From: an uncultured Planctomycetales bacterium
GTDB lineage: Bacteria; Planctomycetota; Planctomycetia; Pirellulales; S012-138
Direction of reading: 5' to 3'
DNA length: 11,464 nucleotides
Assembly (NCBI GenBank): GCA_937982665.1
Contig: CALJLD010000259.1
Span: forward strand, 1-11,464
Shown: one piece after another, positions 6,602-11,464 of the stretch
Layout: each line of letters begins with the position of its first letter
How positions within the stretch are numbered: position 1 is the first letter of the stretch
The notes under the pieces: generated by a model
Seen by the model: only the letters and a program-made list of their open reading frames with translations
Databases searched by the model: none
What the model was told of the DNA's origin: nothing
Made by a program: the position numbers and the translations under genes

Positions 6602-8066
6602 ATCCGCGCCAGTGGTTATTCACGAAGCCGGCAGCCGTCGCACGCAACAGGTTGTCATGGCATCGCCCGAGGCCCGCGCGCTTGGCGTCACATCTGGCAT
6701 GCGCGCAGCCGAAGCAAGCGGCTTGAAAGGAATCACGGCCATACATTTGTTTGAACGTGACCCTTATGCGGATCGCCGCGCGCTGGAACAACTGGCCGCA
6801 TGGTGCGAGCAGTTCTCGCCGTGCGTGGGCCTGTTGGGAACGGATGCGCTGACCTTTGACATTCGCAGCAGTTCACGATTATTCGGCGGCGAGGTTCCGC
6901 ATCTGGAAACCATCCGTCGAGCATTTCGCGAGCGGGGTTTGCAATGTCGCCTGGCTTTGGCCGATACCGTGGGAGCGGCCTGGGCGTTGGCGCAATTCAA
7001 TCGGCAGACCGTGACTAATGTCGCTCCGCGGCGGCACGCAAGCGCACTGGAAACTCTGCCTGTTCAAGCTCTCCGCTTGGAGGAGAAAACGGTCGCGGAC
7101 TTGCACTCGCTGGGACTTGAGCGAATTGGCCAGCTTGTCGAATTGCCGCGCGAGGAGATGGCCGCCCGCTTTGGCGATCATCTCATCAAGCGAATGGATC
7201 AGGCGTTGGGAACCTGTCCGGAGCCGATTGTTCCCTATCAACCCGAGCCTGTCGCTTCGGCCAGGTGGACAGGCGAATCGCCTGCTGATCGCTGGGAATT
7301 GCTGGAGACCGTTCTCGATTCGCTTTTGCGTCGCCTGCTTGAACAACTTCCCGTCAACACAGGCATTGTCCGCCTGCGTTGCCGGCTGCAATGTGAGAAG
7401 CGTGATCCCGCTTTTGGTTTCACCATTGGCCTCGTCCGTCCCACAACACAACAGAAGCGGTTGTTGGAACTGATTCGCCTGCAATGGGAAAGCTTGCGCT
7501 TGGCCGCCCCGGTTTCCGGCCTTCGGCTTGATGTGGCCGAAACCGGCATCAAAGCCACGCGGCAAAATGATCTTTTCCCTTCGGCAACTCGTGATGATCC
7601 ACGCGCGCTGGCGGACTTGATTGAAAGACTTTCCGCCCGCCTTGGACGTGAAAGCGTTGTTCGTCCACGGCTTGTCCGTGAGGCCCAACCGGAACTTGCC
7701 GTGCGGTATGAACCCGTTGTGGGAACAAAGTCGCTTGCGGGAACAAAGTCACCTCCCAAGCAAAAAGCCTCTTCCGCGTCTCCGCAACGACTTTGGCAGC
7801 GTCCCATTCATATTGAGCGGCGGCCGATTCCTCTGCTGCACGTAACGGCTTCCTTCCCCTTGGGACCGCCGGCACGGTTTCAGCTTCGCGGAGAAGAGCA
7901 TCGCATTGTCCGCACCTGGGGGCCGGAACGCATCGAGACCAGTTGGTGGCGCGGACGAATGGTTCGCCGTGATTATTACCGCGTTGAGACGTCCGATGGG
8001 CAGTGGTACTGGCTTTATCGCCGCCTTCAGGATGGCAAGTGGTTCTTGCACGGACGTTTTGCTTGA
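6531..8066 (+). CDS. imuB: ImuB, catalytically inactive Y-family polymerase homolog
   Basis: ImuB is the hub of the mutasome: in the family it links DnaE2 and ImuA to the beta clamp without polymerising DNA itself. The 511-residue protein begins MRVLCAWFPAWPIQRLR, where active Y-family enzymes carry a catalytic aspartate, here absent. The second active-site motif is LTFDIRSSSRLFGGE, keeping D110 but with I in place of the catalytic Glu. A helix-hairpin-helix region around 175-230 and a little-finger region follow. QNDLF (345-349) matches the beta-clamp-binding pentapeptide. The C-terminal domain (about 447-511) includes GPERIETSWWRG, DYYRVE and WFLHGRFA, typical of ImuB. I chose the ATG at 6531 because GGAAG lies six bases upstream; the adjacent ATG at 6528 is an alternative. 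The frame stays open far upstream, but that part is imuA read out of frame. Confidence 0.9.
   Translation: MRVLCAWFPAWPIQRLREANAALKSAPVVIHEAGSRRTQQVVMASPEARALGVTSGMRAAEASGLKGITAIHLFERDPYADRRALEQLAAWCEQFSPCVGLLGTDALTFDIRSSSRLFGGEVPHLETIRRAFRERGLQCRLALADTVGAAWALAQFNRQTVTNVAPRRHASALETLPVQALRLEEKTVADLHSLGLERIGQLVELPREEMAARFGDHLIKRMDQALGTCPEPIVPYQPEPVASARWTGESPADRWELLETVLDSLLRRLLEQLPVNTGIVRLRCRLQCEKRDPAFGFTIGLVRPTTQQKRLLELIRLQWESLRLAAPVSGLRLDVAETGIKATRQNDLFPSATRDDPRALADLIERLSARLGRESVVRPRLVREAQPELAVRYEPVVGTKSLAGTKSPPKQKASSASPQRLWQRPIHIERRPIPLLHVTASFPLGPPARFQLRGEEHRIVRTWGPERIETSWWRGRMVRRDYYRVETSDGQWYWLYRRLQDGKWFLHGRFA
7721..7750 (+). repeat. Short in-frame tandem repeat in the ImuB linker
   Basis: GGGAACAAAGTC occurs at 7721-7732 and again at 7739-7750, a period of 18 bases. 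It encodes GTKSLA then GTKSPP in the Lys/Ser/Pro-rich linker (about residues 398-420) between the clamp-binding region and the C-terminal domain. It looks like a small in-frame duplication in a disordered linker. Confidence 0.7.
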
Positions 8067-8109
8067 TCAACATCTTCGCTTTGACTGGCATCCTTGCTTG
8101 ACTGGCATC
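8063..8109 (+). repeat. Threefold degenerate repeat in the imuB-dnaE2 gap
   Basis: TTGACTGGCATC is repeated exactly at 8081-8092 and 8098-8109 (17 bases apart). A related TTGATCAACATC lies at 8063-8074, 18 bases before the first. The array begins at the imuB stop codon and fills most of the 62-base gap to dnaE2. It could be a slippage product or decayed coding sequence. A regulatory role is possible but has no direct support. Confidence 0.6.
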
Positions 8110-8117
8110 GCGACATG

Positions 8118-8123
8118 AGAGGA
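8118..8123 (+). promoter_or_regulatory. Ribosome binding site that fixes the dnaE2 GTG start
   Basis: AGAGGA lies five bases before GTG at 8129. There is no in-frame ATG before the conserved PHP region, so this site and the GTG define the start. Confidence 0.7.
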
Positions 8124-8128
8124 CAACC

Positions 8129-11100
8129 GTGCCTGACGTGCATGAATCCAAACGCCGCCCGCAGCTGCGCGTCAATGGAATCACCCCCACCGCGCAAGCA
8201 ATTCCTTACGCGGAGTTGCACTGCAAAACCAACTTCTCCTTTTTGGAAGGCGCTTCGCACGCAGACGAACTTGTGCACCGCGCGGTTGAGCTGGGGTATT
8301 CCGCTTTGGCCATCACGGACCGCAATAGTCTGGCCGGCGTGGTGCGAGCTTACGCGGCTCTCAAAGAACTGCAGCAGACCGCGGCCGAAGTTGATGCGGA
8401 GTTAAACTTCAAACTTCTGATTGGCGCGGAGATCACTCTTGAAGATGCTCCGCCAATCGTGTTGCTGGCCACGGACCGTGCTGCCTATGGACGCTTGTGC
8501 CGGCTGTTGACCGTTGGTCGCCGTCGCGCGGAAAAAGGCGAGTGCGAATTAGAGTTTGCTGATGTGGCCGAACACGCAGATGGCCTGCTAGGGCTTGTTT
8601 GTTGCCGCATGGAAGAAACGTGCACGCAAGAGGAGATGATCGGTCATCTGAACGCATATCAAGAAGTCTTTACGGACCGATGCTACGCCTTGGCTGAGTT
8701 GGCTTGTGGACCGGATGACGAAGGTGACCTGCGAAAGCTTCGCGACTTGGCCGCCCAAGCCCAAGTTCCCATCGTCGCCGGGGGCGATGTGCATTACCAC
8801 GTGCCGGAGCGGGCTCCGTTACATGATGTGCTGACAGCCCTGCGCAAGGGGGAAACCGTCTCGGACGTTGGTGAGTATCGCTTCACCAACGCGGAGCGCC
8901 ACTTAAAGCCGGTTGAAGAACTCGTCGCTCAATTCTCTTCGGTTCCGGATGCGGTCGCCCGGACTCGCGAGGTGGCCAGCCGTTGTTCATTCTCGTTAGA
9001 CGAACTCCGCTATGAATACCCGGAGGAACTTTGTCCAACCGGCCTTTCGCCGTTTGAATATCTGCGGCAACTCACCTGGCAAGGGGCTCGCGAGCATTAC
9101 CCCCAAGGCGTGCCCGAGAAAGTCGCCGGGCTGCTAAAGCATGAACTCGCGCTCATTCATGAACTCAACTACGAAGCGTACTTCCTCACTGTCTGGGATC
9201 TGGTCCGGTTTGCCAGAAAGCAAAACATCCTGTGCCAGGGCCGCGGCAGTGCGGCCAATTCCGCCGTTTGTTTTTGTCTGGGCGTGACGTCCGTCAATCC
9301 TGACGAACAGTCCGTCCTGTTTGAACGCTTCATCAGTAAAGAGCGGGGCGAGGCTCCCGATATCGATATCGACTTCGAGCATGAACGGCGCGAAGAAGTC
9401 TTGCAGTATGTCTACCGTAAGTACGGCCGCCATCGCGCCGGCATGACCGCCACGGTGATCACCTATCGCCCTCGCTCGGCCGTTCGCGATGTCGGCAAGG
9501 CGTTAGGAATTTCCCCGGACAAGATAGATTCTCTGGCCAAGTCGGTGGATCGGCACATGGTCGATCCCGATTCGGCTCAGACAATGCTTGGGGAGCGCTG
9601 CCGAGAAGTTGGTCTGCCGCCGGATTCCGCCGTCGGCCAGCGGTTTCTCTATCTGGTCCCGCAACTGCTCGGCTTTCCCCGCCATCTCTCTCAGCACACC
9701 GGCGGCATGGTCATGACGCAAGGGCCGCTGTGCGAGGTTGTCCCCATTGAAAACGCATCGATGGCTGACCGGACCGTCGTGCAATGGGACAAGGATGACC
9801 TGGATACCCTGGGCATCCTCAAGGTGGACTGCCTGGCGTTGGGAATGCTCACGGCCATTCACAAGGCGTTTGATTTTGTGGAAGCGCATTATGGAAAGCC
9901 GCTGACTTTGGACACCGTGCCTTCGGATGATCCGCAGGTGTACGAAATGGCTTGCCGCGCGGACACCATTGGCGTGTTTCAGATTGAAAGCCGCGCGCAG
10001 ATGAGCATGCTGCCGCGGCTCAAGCCCAGAAAGTTTTATGACCTGGTGATCGAAGTCGCGCTCGTTCGCCCCGGCCCCATTCAAGGCGGCATGGTTCATC
10101 CGTACCTCCGCCGCCGTGCCGGAGAGGAGAAAGAGGAGTACCCCAATGACGCCGTGCGCGGCGTGCTGGAACGGACGTTGGGTGTGCCCATCTTTCAAGA
10201 ACAAGCAATGCAGTTGGCCATCGTCGCGGCCGGTTTCACACCTGGCGAAGCCGATCAACTCCGCCGCGCGATGGGAGCCTGGCGGCGAACTGGCGACATC
10301 GCGCAGTTTCGCGCCAAGCTGATTGACGGAATGAAGGCCAACGGTTTGGACAGAGAGTTCGCGGAGCGCGTCTACAAACAAATCTGTGGATTCGGCGAAT
10401 ACGGCTTTCCCGAAAGTCATGCCGCCAGCTTTGCCCGCCTGGCGTATATCTCCGCCTGGCTGAAGTATCACTATCCTGAAGTTTTTTGCGCGGCGCTTTT
10501 GAATTCACAGCCGATGGGCTTCTACGCGCCGGCGCAGTTGGTTCGCGACGCCCGCGAACATGGCGTGAAAATCCTCCCCTGCGATGTCAACCACAGCGCA
10601 TGGGATCACCAGTTGGAAGCCGACTCCACCGAGAAGCGCCGCGCAATTCGCCTGGGCTTTCGCATCATTTTAGGCTTCTCCAAGTCGCACGCCCCGCAGA
10701 TTGAACAGGCCCGGAATTCCGCCCGCTATCAATCCTTCAGTGACTTTGCCCAGCGCACAGGTTTGCAGCAAGCCTGCTTGAAGCGGTTGGCCAACGCGAG
10801 CGCGTTTGAATCGTTGCGCTTGGACCGCCGTGCGGCGCTTTGGCACGCCTTGGCTCACGATGGCACTCGCCTGCCGTTGTTTGATGGTCTGCCGCAGCCG
10901 GATGCAACGCCACGCAACTTGCCAGCTTTGGATTCCGCGGAGCAGGTTTTCGCGGACTACGCCACGCTGACTCTTTCGCTCAAAGGTCATCCACTGGAGT
11001 TCTTGCGAACTTACCTTGACTCGCTTGACGTGGTCACCGCCGCCGAGTTGCCGGAGCGCGATGCCGACGAATTGGTCACCGTTGCCGGCATCGTTCTGCT

Positions 11101-11353
11101 GCGTCAACGTCCCAGCACGGCAAAGGGGATCACGTTTATGACTCTCGAAGACGAAACCGGTATTGCCAACCTGGTTGTCTTTCAAGATGTCTGGGAACGG
11201 CACCGCCGCATCGCGCTGTCCTCAACCGTACTGCTCGCCCATGGCAAAGTTCAGCGCGCGGACGAAGTAATCCACGTCGTTCTCGATCGCATGCAAGGCA
11301 TCCCCCAAGATCGCCTTCAGGAACTCCACAGTCGATCACGCGATTTTCATTGA
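8129..11353 (+). CDS. dnaE2: DnaE2 (ImuC), error-prone DNA polymerase III alpha subunit
   Basis: This 1074-residue C-family polymerase does the actual lesion-bypass synthesis in the ImuA-ImuB-DnaE2 mutasome. The PHP domain comes first (about 26-240): its usual metal ligands are altered, with HCK at 31-33 in place of HxH and TDR at 63-65 in place of TDH, so PHP-based proofreading is unlikely. The palm has PDIDIDFEHERREEV with catalytic D413 and D415, and the third aspartate D567 in KVDCLALGML. Further markers are RPGPIQGGMVHPYLRRR, GFGEYGFPESHAASFA and NSQPMGFYAPAQLVRDA, the last typical of DnaE2 rather than DnaE1. A helix-hairpin-helix region near 860-890 and an OB-fold (about 981-1060) follow. 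It lacks the C-terminal tau-binding tail of replicative DnaE1 and fits the usual DnaE2 length. The gene follows imuB in the same direction and is probably cotranscribed. Confidence 0.95.
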   Translation: MPDVHESKRRPQLRVNGITPTAQAIPYAELHCKTNFSFLEGASHADELVHRAVELGYSALAITDRNSLAGVVRAYAALKELQQTAAEVDAELNFKLLIGAEITLEDAPPIVLLATDRAAYGRLCRLLTVGRRRAEKGECELEFADVAEHADGLLGLVCCRMEETCTQEEMIGHLNAYQEVFTDRCYALAELACGPDDEGDLRKLRDLAAQAQVPIVAGGDVHYHVPERAPLHDVLTALRKGETVSDVGEYRFTNAERHLKPVEELVAQFSSVPDAVARTREVASRCSFSLDELRYEYPEELCPTGLSPFEYLRQLTWQGAREHYPQGVPEKVAGLLKHELALIHELNYEAYFLTVWDLVRFARKQNILCQGRGSAANSAVCFCLGVTSVNPDEQSVLFERFISKERGEAPDIDIDFEHERREEVLQYVYRKYGRHRAGMTATVITYRPRSAVRDVGKALGISPDKIDSLAKSVDRHMVDPDSAQTMLGERCREVGLPPDSAVGQRFLYLVPQLLGFPRHLSQHTGGMVMTQGPLCEVVPIENASMADRTVVQWDKDDLDTLGILKVDCLALGMLTAIHKAFDFVEAHYGKPLTLDTVPSDDPQVYEMACRADTIGVFQIESRAQMSMLPRLKPRKFYDLVIEVALVRPGPIQGGMVHPYLRRRAGEEKEEYPNDAVRGVLERTLGVPIFQEQAMQLAIVAAGFTPGEADQLRRAMGAWRRTGDIAQFRAKLIDGMKANGLDREFAERVYKQICGFGEYGFPESHAASFARLAYISAWLKYHYPEVFCAALLNSQPMGFYAPAQLVRDAREHGVKILPCDVNHSAWDHQLEADSTEKRRAIRLGFRIILGFSKSHAPQIEQARNSARYQSFSDFAQRTGLQQACLKRLANASAFESLRLDRRAALWHALAHDGTRLPLFDGLPQPDATPRNLPALDSAEQVFADYATLTLSLKGHPLEFLRTYLDSLDVVTAAELPERDADELVTVAGIVLLRQRPSTAKGITFMTLEDETGIANLVVFQDVWERHRRIALSSTVLLAHGKVQRADEVIHVVLDRMQGIPQDRLQELHSRSRDFH

Positions 11354-11464
11354 AATCGGGCAAACCCCTGTACTTGAGCGTTGTGGTTAAGCGCGCCGTC
11401 TGTGGTAGGAAAAACGGTAACCCGGCGGCACGTGCAGACAATAAAGGGTGGCTGGGTGATCTCC
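11354..11464. other. Region after dnaE2, no feature identified
   Basis: The last 111 bases carry no recognisable gene start, no hairpin followed by a T-run, and no convincing promoter. The mutasome operon's terminator is therefore not visible, and the next gene lies beyond the window. Confidence 0.6.

Noticed and set aside
6879..7688. 269-residue open frame antisense to imuB
   Set aside because: Shadow of imuB without domain or start support.
9503..10471. 322-residue open frame antisense to dnaE2
   Set aside because: It lies fully inside a strongly conserved polymerase gene and resembles no protein family I know; long antisense frames are expected from the codon bias.
11354..11464. Intrinsic terminator after dnaE2
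   Set aside because: Searched for a GC-rich hairpin with a T-run; none is convincing.

Overview
The window looks like chromosome from a free-living bacterium of the planctomycete group (Pirellulales-like). The best clues are a YbdK-type ligase closely resembling the planctomycete branch as I remember it, a RicT/PSP1 protein next to a Minf_1886-family protein, and few strong Shine-Dalgarno sites. This lineage call is an inference from remembered protein families, not from a search. Base composition looks mid-GC throughout, and I see no insertion sequence, tRNA, rRNA, CRISPR array or phage gene.

Left part (about 1-5500): five genes read leftward. In transcription order they are a RicT/PSP1-domain protein with two Cys-X4-Cys-Cys clusters and a long charged tail, a Minf_1886-family protein of unknown function, a YbdK/GCS2 carboxylate-amine ligase, a membrane sensor histidine kinase with a double-PDC-like sensor, and a NarL/FixJ response regulator whose start overlaps the kinase stop by 4 bases. 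The gap before the ligase gene holds two inverted repeats and a plausible promoter.

Middle (about 5500-5893): a divergent intergenic region of roughly 390 bases between ricT and imuA. It holds an imperfect hairpin and, close to imuA, a good sigma70-like promoter whose -35 box lies inside a 16-base imperfect palindrome. That palindrome resembles the GAAC-N4-GTTC LexA operator.

Right part (5894-11353): a rightward imuA-imuB-dnaE2 cassette, the three-gene mutasome for SOS-induced translesion synthesis. ImuA is a RecA-like accessory protein without a working P-loop lysine. ImuB is a catalytically dead Y-family polymerase relative with a QNDLF clamp-binding motif. DnaE2 is a C-family error-prone polymerase with its three catalytic aspartates intact and a degenerate PHP domain. 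imuA and imuB overlap by about 71 bases in different frames; imuB and dnaE2 are separated by 62 bases carrying a threefold degenerate repeat.

No wholly new system is evident. The points most worth checking are the candidate SOS operator at imuA, the ricT/Minf_1886 pairing, and the structured region upstream of the ligase gene.
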